A stretch of DNA of 64,000 bases, taken from contig NZ_JOIY01000003.1 of the NCBI RefSeq assembly GCF_000720185.1, positions 163,702 through 227,701 of the forward strand. Reading direction: 5' to 3'. This DNA comes from Streptomyces sp. NRRL S-340 (GTDB taxonomy: Bacteria > Actinomycetota > Actinomycetes > Streptomycetales > Streptomycetaceae). The notes beneath the pieces were generated by a model. It did no database searches. It had not been told where the DNA came from and saw only the letters and a list, made by a program, of their open reading frames with translations. The position numbers were made by a program, and so were the translations under genes. Below, in pieces: positions 1 through 9,250 of the stretch (position 1 is the first letter of the stretch; every line of letters begins with the position of its first letter).

Positions 1-19
1 CCGCGGCCGGAGTGCCGGA

Positions 20-442
20 TCAGCGGACGTGCACCGTCACCACGTCAGAGGTGTGCAGGCGCTTCGGATGCCGGTCGTGCTTGCTGGTCAGGCCGTACAG
101 CACCGCGCGGAACTTCAGGTCCCCGCGGCGCGCCGACGTGCCGTGCGCGGTCACCCGCACGTCGCCGGTGCGGACGGCGCTGCAGTTCTCCTGGTGCCAG
201 CCCTGGCCGAAGCCGTTCTCCTCCAGGCACAGCTGGTGCAGGAAACCGGCGCTGTCGTCGTCGCCCTGCGCCGTGACCGTGATCGTCTTGCCGACGTGCG
301 CCGTGCGGGGCGCCGTGACGTCCGCGTCGCCCTTGGCGAACGCCGGAACAGCGGCCAGTGTCACCGAGGCCAGACCCAGCGCGCCGATCACGGCCATCCG
401 GCCGTAGCGTGCCTTCGTCCCGGCCTTCTTCGTCCTGGTCAT
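20..442 (-). CDS. Small secreted protein, unknown function
   Basis: Encodes about 140 residues. A positively charged N-terminus (MTRTKKAGTKARYGR) is followed by a hydrophobic stretch ending in AVPAFA, a typical Sec signal peptide with an AxA cleavage site near residue 36. The mature part is about 100 residues, beta-rich in appearance, with two cysteines (LCLEEN and ENCSA) that could form a disulfide. I do not recognise the family; Streptomyces genomes encode many short exported proteins of this kind. The ATG at 442 is preferred over the longer reading because it has a clear AGGAGGG ribosome site just upstream and the signal peptide starts there. The gene lies at the left edge of the window, so its downstream context is not visible. 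Confidence 0.75.
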   Translation of the reverse strand: MTRTKKAGTKARYGRMAVIGALGLASVTLAAVPAFAKGDADVTAPRTAHVGKTITVTAQGDDDSAGFLHQLCLEENGFGQGWHQENCSAVRTGDVRVTAHGTSARRGDLKFRAVLYGLTSKHDRHPKRLHTSDVVTVHVR

Positions 443-665
443 GGACTTCCCTCCTGCGGGTCTCCCCCATGGTGAGGCCCGCTCCCCTGTGTGCGACGGC
501 GCCCTGTCGCGCCCTCGCCGACCAGTCAGATGGACACGATCCGCGGCTCGTTGCGCCCGGCGGGCGCCGTTACAGATCCAGGACAAAGCCTGTCGGCCGG
601 CCCGGGGCGGGGCCGGTGCGGCCGTTTCGGGTGAGCGTTCCGCCGTCCCGTCCGGGTCACCTGTG

Positions 666-1544
666 TCAGGGCTGGAGGTTCTCCAGGTCCTCCAGGAGGG
701 CGGAGTGGGTCGGCTGCCAGCCGAGGGCGTCGCGGGTGCGGGCGCTGGACGCGGGCTGGTCCATGGCGAAGATCGGGCCGAACGGGCCGAAGGTCTCCTG
801 CGGAACCTGCTCGACGGGCAGGCCCAGGCGCCGGCCGATGACGGTGGCGATGTCCCGCACCGCGTCGCCCTCGTCGGCGACCGCGTGCCAGGACGTCCCG
901 GCCGGTGCCGACTCCAGGACCAGACGGAACAGGACCGCCGCGTCGAGCGCGTGCACGGCCGGCCAGCGCTGGGTGCCGTCGCCCGGGTAGCCGGCGACCC
1001 CCGTGCGGCGCGCCGCCTCGGCCAGCAGCCCGGCGAATCCGCCCTGCCCCTGGTTGTGCACCGTGCGCGGCATGCGGACCGCCGCGCTGCGCAGACCGCG
1101 CTCGGCGAGATCCAGCAGCGCCGTGACCGATCGGCCCCTGCCGCCCACGGGCCCGTCGGTCGGCAGCGGATCGGCCTCGGTGGAGGCGCGCCCCGGCACC
1201 CAGGGCGTACCCGAGACCGTGACGATCGGGCGGTCGCTTCCGATGAGTTCCTGCCCGAGCGCGGCCAGAGCTGCGCTCTCCTCGGCGACGGCCCGCGCGA
1301 GGGCGTCCGGGCTGCTGTAGTCGCGTCCGAACGCCAGGTTGATCACGCCGTCGGACTGCGCGGCGCCGGACCGCAGGACACCGAGGTCCGCCAGATCTCC
1401 TCGCAGCACCTTGGCTCCGGCGCTGCCGAGGGCCTGCGCGGAGGCCTCCGAGCGAGCGAGTGCGAGAACGCTGTGACCGTTGCCGAGCAGTTCGGCGACC
1501 ACGGCGGAGATGGTGCCCGTGCCGCCGGTGACGAAGACGTGCAT
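666..1544 (-). CDS. NAD(P)-dependent epimerase/dehydratase-type SDR
   Basis: A 292-residue protein of the extended/atypical short-chain dehydrogenase family. It begins with MHVFVTGGTGTISAVVAEL, where the GxxGxxx pattern is the Rossmann nucleotide-binding turn, and a GDLADL segment follows around residue 48 as in NAD(P)-binding epimerase-like proteins. The substrate cannot be told from sequence. The start has an AGGGGAG ribosome site. It is transcribed divergently from a TetR regulator at 1634, and two near-identical palindromes lie between the two starts. It is therefore very probably the regulator's target, a common arrangement for stress- or xenobiotic-induced oxidoreductases. Confidence 0.85.
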   Translation of the reverse strand: MHVFVTGGTGTISAVVAELLGNGHSVLALARSEASAQALGSAGAKVLRGDLADLGVLRSGAAQSDGVINLAFGRDYSSPDALARAVAEESAALAALGQELIGSDRPIVTVSGTPWVPGRASTEADPLPTDGPVGGRGRSVTALLDLAERGLRSAAVRMPRTVHNQGQGGFAGLLAEAARRTGVAGYPGDGTQRWPAVHALDAAVLFRLVLESAPAGTSWHAVADEGDAVRDIATVIGRRLGLPVEQVPQETFGPFGPIFAMDQPASSARTRDALGWQPTHSALLEDLENLQP

Positions 1545-1560
1545 GAGTGCTCCCCTGAAA

Positions 1561-1584
1561 GTGATGGGACTCTTGTCCCATCAC
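1561..1584. promoter_or_regulatory. Perfect 24-bp palindromic operator (TetR site 1)
   Basis: Half-site GTGATGGGAC, a 4-bp spacer TCTT, then the exact reverse complement GTCCCATCAC. It lies between the SDR start (1544) and the TetR start (1634), downstream of a TAGTGT -10-like hexamer on the minus strand (1592-1587). It therefore overlaps the probable SDR transcription start. Inferred binding site of the adjacent TetR protein. Confidence 0.8.
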
Positions 1585-1596
1585 TGACACTACACG

Positions 1597-1620
1597 GTGA
1601 CGGGACAACAGTCCCATCAC
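1597..1620. promoter_or_regulatory. Second palindromic operator (TetR site 2)
   Basis: GTGACGGGAC, spacer AACA, GTCCCATCAC: the same operator as at 1561-1584 with one mismatch. Its centre lies exactly 36 bp from the first, so both face nearly the same side of the helix. A TATCCT hexamer (1622-1627) follows directly and stands 7 bp before the tetR ATG. This suggests a leaderless tetR transcript whose spacer region is covered by this operator (autorepression). Confidence 0.75.
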
Positions 1621-1633
1621 CTATCCTGTCCTC

Positions 1634-2212
1634 ATGGCTAGATGGCAACCAGGGGCGACCCAGCGACTCGTCGTCGCGGCCGTCGACCTGTTCACCGAGC
1701 AGGGGTACGACGCGACCACGGTGGCGCAGATCGCCGAGCGCGCCGGCGTCACCAAGAGCACCTTCTTCCGGCACTTCTCCGACAAGCGCGAGCTGCTGGT
1801 CGCCGGGCAGGAGACGCTCAGCAGGCTGCTCGCCGACGGCATCGCGGAGGCACCCGCGGACGCCAGCCCGCTGCAGGCGGTGGCGGCCGGTCTCGAGCGC
1901 GCGTCGAGCGCCATGGGACCGGCCAACCGCGAACTCGGCCCCCGCCTCGAGGCCGCCGTGGCGGCCAGCACCGAACTCCAGGAGCGCGACGCCCTCAAGA
2001 GCGTCGGTCTCGCGGCCGCGATGACGGCGGCGCTCGTCGCCCGCGGTGTCCCCGAGCCGACGGCGCACCTCGCGGGCGAGCTGGGAGTCCTCGCCTTCAA
2101 ACGCGGCTACGCCCGGTGGTGCGAAGGCGACCGGGACGACACGCAGGGACTCGCGCCGCATGCCCTGGCGGCCCTGGACGACCTGCGCGCGGCAACGGCG
2201 TCACTGGGCTGA
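1634..2212 (+). CDS. TetR/AcrR family transcriptional regulator
   Basis: 192 residues. The N-terminal helix-turn-helix reads through TVAQIAERAGVTKSTFFRHF (about residues 33-52), the standard TetR DNA-recognition segment, followed by DKRELL. The C-terminal ligand-binding domain is not assignable to a ligand class. The ATG at 1634 has no ribosome site but lies 7 bp downstream of a TATCCT -10 hexamer, so translation is probably leaderless. Two 24-bp palindromes upstream are the obvious operators. The divergent SDR gene is the expected target, along with tetR itself. Confidence 0.9.
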   Translation: MARWQPGATQRLVVAAVDLFTEQGYDATTVAQIAERAGVTKSTFFRHFSDKRELLVAGQETLSRLLADGIAEAPADASPLQAVAAGLERASSAMGPANRELGPRLEAAVAASTELQERDALKSVGLAAAMTAALVARGVPEPTAHLAGELGVLAFKRGYARWCEGDRDDTQGLAPHALAALDDLRAATASLG

Positions 2213-2566
2213 CCGGCGCGGCCCTCCGGCCCGGCCCGGGGCCGCGGCCCCGGGCGGGCGGGGCACGTCCCTCCGCTGCCACGGACCGGGCGCGTCCCCT
2301 CCGCACCCCGCCGCAGCGCCGCCCCACCGTCGCTCCCACCGCCCCGCCGTACCCCACCCCCGCGCCGCTGCCCTCACCGCCCCGCCGGACCCCACCCCGC
2401 CGCACCGCCCGGCAGCCCTGCAGCCCGGCCGGGCCGTAGTACCCCGGTATCACCGGACCCCCGGGTTTCAGCCCGCGGTACCACCGGATCGGGCGGATCA
2501 CGGACTTAGCGTGAGGCAGGAGGCGTCGGGCGTTTCGGGCGCCGGAGCCCGGAAGAGGGAACGCGA
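2213..2566. other. Intergenic region before the ABC/two-component operon
   Basis: 354 bases without a gene. The first 200 are GC-rich low-complexity sequence with long proline-type codons in every frame. The last 120 hold an imperfect direct repeat (2446-2457 and 2477-2488), a TAGCGT -10-like hexamer at 2507-2512 and the ribosome site of the next gene. This part is the likely promoter region of the 2567-6388 operon. Confidence 0.6.
2446..2488. promoter_or_regulatory. Direct repeat, candidate response-regulator site
   Basis: GGTATCACCGGA (2446-2457) and GGTACCACCGGA (2477-2488) differ at one base and are spaced 31 bp start to start, three helical turns. They lie 20-60 bp upstream of a TAGCGT hexamer and about 80 bp before the ABC ATPase start. 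The spacing suits binding of a dimeric regulator such as the response regulator encoded by the same operon. This is inferred from geometry only. Confidence 0.4.
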
Positions 2567-3505
2567 ATGATCGAGGCACAGCAGCTCACCAAGAGGTACG
2601 GGGAGAAGACCGCCGTCGACGGACTGGACTTCACCGTGCGGCCGGGCACGGTGACCGGCTTCCTGGGGCCCAACGGCGCGGGCAAGTCCACGACGATGCG
2701 CATGATCGTCGGACTCGACGCGCCGACGAGAGGCTCCGTCACCGTGAACGGCCGGCACTACGCACGCCACCGGGCACCGCTGCAGGAGGTCGGGGCGCTG
2801 CTGGAGGCGAAGTCGATCCACCCGGGCCGCTCGGCCCACCACCACCTGCGGGCGCTCGCGCTCACCCACGGGATCCCGCGCCGCCGGATCGACGAGGTCG
2901 TCGGCCTCGCCGGTCTCGGCAGCGTCGCGAAGAAGCGGGCCGGTGCCTTCTCGCTCGGCATGGGCCAGCGGCTCGGTATCGCGGCGGCCCTGCTGGGCGA
3001 TCCGCAGACCGTGATGCTGGACGAGCCGGTCAACGGGCTGGATCCCGAGGGCGTCCTGTGGATCCGGAACCTGCTCACCTCCCTCGCGGCCGAAGGACGC
3101 ACGGTGTTCGTCTCCTCGCACCTGATGAGCGAGGTGGCGCTGGTGGCGGACCACCTGATCGTCGTCGGGCGCGGCCGGCTGCTGGCCGACACGACCGTGC
3201 GGGACCTGGTGCGCGAGGCGGGCGGCGACACCGTGAAGGTCGCCACGAACGACCCGGCGCGGCTGCGGGACGTGCTGGCCGGACCGGGCGTCGACATCAC
3301 CGGCCGCATCGGCTCCGAGGAACTTCAGGTCACGGGGGTGTCCGCCCGTGAGATCGGCCTGAAGGCGGCCGAGCACGGGATCCCCCTGTTCGAGCTGACC
3401 ACCAAGGCGGTGTCGCTGGAGGAGGCGTTCATGGAACTGACCCGGGACGCCGTGGAGTACCACGGTTCCACGACCCGCGTCGAGACTTCCGGGAGCGCCG
3501 CATGA
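2567..3505 (+). CDS. ABC transporter ATP-binding protein (DrrA/bacitracin-export type)
   Basis: 312 residues. Walker A is GPNGAGKST (34-42), the ABC signature FSLGMGQRL is at 128-136, Walker B TVMLDEP at 148-154, and the H-loop SSHLMSE lies around 180. A C-terminal extension of about 90 residues is typical of the DrrA/BcrA-like exporters. The protein is predicted to energise the permease encoded next, forming an efflux pump on the inner face of the membrane. The stop overlaps the permease start by four bases (ATGA), so the two are translationally coupled. They head a four-gene operon with a histidine kinase and response regulator, the arrangement of antibiotic- or envelope-stress-sensing export modules. 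Confidence 0.93.
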   Translation: MIEAQQLTKRYGEKTAVDGLDFTVRPGTVTGFLGPNGAGKSTTMRMIVGLDAPTRGSVTVNGRHYARHRAPLQEVGALLEAKSIHPGRSAHHHLRALALTHGIPRRRIDEVVGLAGLGSVAKKRAGAFSLGMGQRLGIAAALLGDPQTVMLDEPVNGLDPEGVLWIRNLLTSLAAEGRTVFVSSHLMSEVALVADHLIVVGRGRLLADTTVRDLVREAGGDTVKVATNDPARLRDVLAGPGVDITGRIGSEELQVTGVSAREIGLKAAEHGIPLFELTTKAVSLEEAFMELTRDAVEYHGSTTRVETSGSAA

Positions 3506-4353
3506 GCACCCTCACCGCCGCACCCGAGACCCCCGAGTCCGCCCCCGCCGCCCCGGCCCGCCCCGCCTACCGGGTGACCGGCCGGCGCGTGCTGGCCTCC
3601 GAGTGGGCCAAGCTCTGGTCCCTGCGCTCCACCTGGATCACCCTCGGCCTGGGCCTGCTGTTCCTCGTCGCCTTCGGTGTCATCGCCGCGAGCCACTACA
3701 AGTCCGGCGTCGGCTCCGGCCGCCACCTGGACCGCGACTTCGCCACGTCCACGGCGCTGAGCCTGTCCCTCTTCGGCACGAACTTCGCCCAGCTCGCGCT
3801 CGGCGTGCTCGGCGTGCTGGTCACCGCCGGCGAGTACTCCACCGGCATGATCCGCTCCACCCTGGCGGCGGTGCCGCGCCGGCTGCCCGTGCTGTGGTCG
3901 AAGGCGGCGGTGTACGGACTGGTCGCCCTGGTGGTCGCCACGGTGGGCGCGTTCGCCGCCTTCCTCGTCGGCAGCCGGATCGTGTCCGGCACACCCGCGG
4001 CCATGGGCATCGGTCACGCCGGTGTCGTCCGCGCCCTGCTGGGCGCCGGGCTCTACCTCGGGCTGGTCGGGGTGATCGGCACCGCCCTCGGTGCGCTCCT
4101 GCGGTCGGTCGCCGGCGGCATCTCCGTCCTGGTCGCCGCCCTCATGCTGGTGCCCGGACTGGTCTCCCTGCTGCCCACGTCATGGCAGGGGAACATCGAC
4201 CCCTACCTGCCGAGTCACGCGGGCGAGTCGGTCTTCGCGCTGACCCATGACCCGACAGCCCTTTCCCCCTCCGCGGGACTGCTGGTCCTCCTCGGCTGGA
4301 CGGCTGCGGCGCTGGCCGGTGCGGCGTACCGGCTGGTGCGCAGCGACGTGTGA
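3502..4353 (+). CDS. ABC-2 type permease
   Basis: 283 residues with about six membrane helices: ITLGLGLLFLVAFGVIAAS near residue 55, then segments around 90-115, 135-160, 175-205, 210-230 and a last helix near 260-275. Between the first two helices a conserved-looking TAGEYSTGMIRSTL segment occurs, as in ABC-2 permeases. The N-terminus is Ala/Pro-rich and cytoplasmic. It is the membrane half of the exporter with the preceding ATPase, which it overlaps by four bases. Its own stop overlaps the GTG start of the sensor kinase. The transported substrate is unknown. Confidence 0.88.
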   Translation: MSTLTAAPETPESAPAAPARPAYRVTGRRVLASEWAKLWSLRSTWITLGLGLLFLVAFGVIAASHYKSGVGSGRHLDRDFATSTALSLSLFGTNFAQLALGVLGVLVTAGEYSTGMIRSTLAAVPRRLPVLWSKAAVYGLVALVVATVGAFAAFLVGSRIVSGTPAAMGIGHAGVVRALLGAGLYLGLVGVIGTALGALLRSVAGGISVLVAALMLVPGLVSLLPTSWQGNIDPYLPSHAGESVFALTHDPTALSPSAGLLVLLGWTAAALAGAAYRLVRSDV

Positions 4354-5723
4354 GCGGCGGCAGCCCGCATCATGGGCTGGTGACATCAGTGACCGCCGGC
4401 ACCCCGGTGCCCGCCGCGCCCACCGTGCCCGCCGACGATCTCGGCGGGATGGGACCGCTGGTCGCCCGGCTCGGCCGGGCCGGCCAGCGGCTGCGGCACG
4501 CCGACCGAGCCCGTCCCTGGGCCCTGGACACCGCGGTGGTGGTGCTCGTCTTCCTGCTGTTCTGCGTGCCGGACCTGCTGCACGCGCTCGGCGTGATCAG
4601 CGGTGGCGGCGACGGGGACGGCCCGCGCCGCTTCCGCCTGCTGTTCACCCGGTTGCCCGTGGCGGGCATGCTGGGCCTGCAGACCGGGCTGGTGCTGCCG
4701 CTGCTGTGGCGGCGCCGGGCACCCGCCATGGCCTTCGGCGTCGTCACAGCCGTGTTCGTCCTCCAGTGGTCCCTCGGCGCCGCGCTCCGTGCGGACGTCT
4801 CGCTCTTCGTCGCCCTGTACAGCCTCACCCTGCACGGCCGGCTCCGGCAGCTTCCGTGGGCCTGCGCGGCCATGGCGGGCGCGTTGAGCCTGGTCGCCGT
4901 GCGGGTCTCCGCGGTGATCTCGGTCTGGGACGCGCTGTTCTTCCTGCTCAGCACGGCGACGGCGGCGCTTGCCCTGGGCCTGGTGGTCCGCATCCGGCGG
5001 GCCCAGCTGGCGGGGCTGCGAGACCGTGCGACCCGGCTGGAGATCGAACGCGACCAGCGCGACAGACTCGCCGTCGCGGCCGAACGGGCACGGGTGGCCC
5101 GCGAGATGCACGACATCGTCGGGCACAACCTGTCCGTCATCATCACGCTCGCCGACGCGGGCGCCTATGCCACGGCCACCGCTCCGGCGCGAGGGGAGGA
5201 GGCCCTGCACCTCATCGGCGACACCGGCCGCCAGGCCCTGGGCGAACTGCGGCGGGTGCTCGGCGTGCTCCGCGAGGCGGGTGAGGCGGGCGGCGAGCCC
5301 GAACTGCGCCCGCAGCCCCGGCTCGCGGACATCGACGCGCTGTGCGAGGGCGTGCGCGCCGCCGGGCTGGAGGTCCTCTATCGTACGGCCGGTGATGTCG
5401 ACGCCCTCGACAGCGGGGTGCAGCTGACCGTCTACCGCATCGTGCAGGAAGCCCTGACGAACACGCTGAAACACGCCGGCGCGGGCGCGCGGGCGACCCT
5501 GGCGATCGTGGCCGAGGACACCCGGCTGACCGTCGCCGTCCAGGACTCCGGCCCGCCCGGACCGGCGGCCGGCCCCGGCACGACGAACGAGGAAGGACAC
5601 GGCCTGGTGGGCATGCGGGAACGCGCCGCTCTCTACGGCGGACACGTCAGCGCGGGGCCGGCGGGCCCGGGGTGGACGGTGCGCGCCACCCTCGACCTCA
5701 CCCCCCGGGGCGGTGCGCGATGA
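4350..5723 (+). CDS. Sensor histidine kinase, NarL/DesK-like (HisKA_3)
   Basis: 457 residues. Four or five hydrophobic segments between about residues 58 and 212 form the sensor domain, and a short coiled linker follows. The HisKA_3 phosphoacceptor is in AREMHDIVGHNLS (His254). The N-box of the HATPase_c domain is YRIVQEALTNTLKHAG near 360-375, and a GLVGMRERAALYGG G-box lies near the end. It autophosphorylates and passes phosphate to the response regulator encoded next (ATGA overlap). The GTG at 4350 overlaps the permease stop and suggests coupling; an in-frame GTG at 4380 is an alternative. Coupling to an ABC-2 exporter suggests sensing of a membrane-active compound. Confidence 0.9.
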   Translation: MSGGSPHHGLVTSVTAGTPVPAAPTVPADDLGGMGPLVARLGRAGQRLRHADRARPWALDTAVVVLVFLLFCVPDLLHALGVISGGGDGDGPRRFRLLFTRLPVAGMLGLQTGLVLPLLWRRRAPAMAFGVVTAVFVLQWSLGAALRADVSLFVALYSLTLHGRLRQLPWACAAMAGALSLVAVRVSAVISVWDALFFLLSTATAALALGLVVRIRRAQLAGLRDRATRLEIERDQRDRLAVAAERARVAREMHDIVGHNLSVIITLADAGAYATATAPARGEEALHLIGDTGRQALGELRRVLGVLREAGEAGGEPELRPQPRLADIDALCEGVRAAGLEVLYRTAGDVDALDSGVQLTVYRIVQEALTNTLKHAGAGARATLAIVAEDTRLTVAVQDSGPPGPAAGPGTTNEEGHGLVGMRERAALYGGHVSAGPAGPGWTVRATLDLTPRGGAR

Positions 5724-6388
5724 CCACCGTGCTCGTCGTGGACGACCAGCCGCTCCAGCGGTACGGCTTCCGCATGCTTCTGGACTCCGTTCCCGAGACG
5801 GATGTGGTCGGCGAGGCCGGGCACGGGGCCGAGGCCGTGCGCAAGGCCGCCGAACTGCGCCCCGACGTCGTCCTCATGGACGTACGCATGCCCGGCATGG
5901 ACGGCATCGAGGCCACCCGCCGCATCGCCGCCGCGGGTGACCGTTCCCGGGTCCTCGTGCTGACCACCTTCGACCTCGACGAGTACGTCTACGCGGCCCT
6001 GCGCGCCGGGGCCAGCGGCTTCCTCCTCAAGGACGCCCGCCCCGAGGAACTCCTCGCGGGCATCCGTGCCGTGGCGGCCGGCGACGCGGTGATCGCTCCC
6101 GCGCTCACCCGCCGTCTGCTGCACGAGTTCGCCCGCATCGTCCCGCCCCCCGCCGGCGGGTCCGCCGAGGACCCGCGCCTGAGCGCCCTCACCGACCGCG
6201 AACGCCAGATCCTCGTCGCCATGGGCAAGGGCTGGTCCAACGGTGAGATCGCCACGCGGTTCGTCCTGTCGGAGTCCACGGTGAAGACGCACGTCGGCCG
6301 CGTCCTGTCCAAGATCGGCGCGCGCGACCGCGTCCAAGCGGTGATCTTCGCCTACGACCACGGCCTGGCCCGGCCGCACGCGGACTGA
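5720..6388 (+). CDS. Response regulator, NarL/LuxR family
   Basis: 222 residues. The receiver domain has VVDDQ acidic residues near 7-9, the phosphoacceptor Asp54 in VVLMDVRMPGMDG, a TTFD switch residue near 83 and the conserved Lys in FLLKDARPEELL near 104. The C-terminal LuxR-type HTH reads LTDRERQILVAMGKGWSNGE and continues through STVKTHVGRVLSKIGA. The ATG at 5720 overlaps the kinase stop. The longer reading from 5672 lacks support, because the receiver domain starts right after this ATG. It is the cognate partner of the kinase and probably controls this operon through the direct repeat at 2446-2488. Confidence 0.93.
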   Translation: MTTVLVVDDQPLQRYGFRMLLDSVPETDVVGEAGHGAEAVRKAAELRPDVVLMDVRMPGMDGIEATRRIAAAGDRSRVLVLTTFDLDEYVYAALRAGASGFLLKDARPEELLAGIRAVAAGDAVIAPALTRRLLHEFARIVPPPAGGSAEDPRLSALTDRERQILVAMGKGWSNGEIATRFVLSESTVKTHVGRVLSKIGARDRVQAVIFAYDHGLARPHAD

Positions 6389-6901
6389 GCCCACACGGCG
6401 ACGACAACCACGGACCCGGCCCGAGCCGGCCCGACGCGGACCCGACCCGACCTTGACCGGACCCGGTCGGGCGGGACGGGGCGGGACGGGACCTTCGCGG
6501 ACCCGGTCGGGCGGGACGGGACCTGAGCGGACCTGACGTGGCGGGACGCGGTGTGGCCGGCCCGATCCGGCGGCACCACCCCTCCGGTGTCCCTGACCGG
6601 CCATCACCAGCGCGGGAGCGTGCGCCGGGCGATGGCCGGCGCACGCGCGAGCGCAGGTGCGGCGTCGCCGCCTTCCTGCCGAGCCACGCGCCTTTCCGGT
6701 TCACGGCGATGACAACGGCCCCGCGGACCGGCGTCCCTCTGGTGATCTCCGCCCGGACCCTCCCCCAGGCACCTGCTTAAGCAAAGCCGAAAGAAAAGCC
6801 GGTTGAACTTCTTGACCGCGACATGACGGCCGGGCATGGTTCCGGAGAGCGCTCTCCCGACTCCGCGCTCCTCACAACTCCCCTCCCCAGGAGACGACTT
6901 C
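6389..6901. other. Long intergenic region upstream of the glucanase locus
   Basis: 513 bases without a credible gene. The first 150 hold GC-rich repetitive sequence, including a 23-bp exact direct repeat (6458-6480 and 6498-6520). The region from about 6775 is unusually A-rich for this DNA and contains the promoter and operator described separately at 6812-6857. Confidence 0.6.
6812..6857 (+). promoter_or_regulatory. Promoter with perfect LacI-type palindrome over the start point
   Basis: A TTGACC -35 (6812-6817), 17-bp spacer and CATGGT -10 (6835-6840) place transcription start near 6847. A perfect 14-bp palindrome, GGAGAGCGCTCTCC (6844-6857), sits on that start point. Its AGCGCT core is typical of LacI-family operators of the CebR type in Streptomyces. 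The LacI gene at 19156-20217 is the obvious candidate ligand-responsive repressor, since a related site lies before its own start. Confidence 0.65.
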
Positions 6902-9100
<2,199 letters not shown>

Positions 9101-9250
9101 TCCCCCCCTCTCATACCGGTCGCCGGGACCGTGCCGCCCGGGCACGGGCCCGGCCACGGCTCCCCCGCCGGGCCGGCCGCCTGCCCCGCACCCCGGCCCT
9201 GCGGGGCCCCGCCCCCTCCCGCAGCGAATCCAGCCGTCAGGAGCACACCC

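Noticed and set aside
6458..6520. 23-bp direct repeat of GGACCCGGTCGGGCGGG type
   Set aside because: Low-complexity GC tract with no relation to promoter elements; probably slippage.
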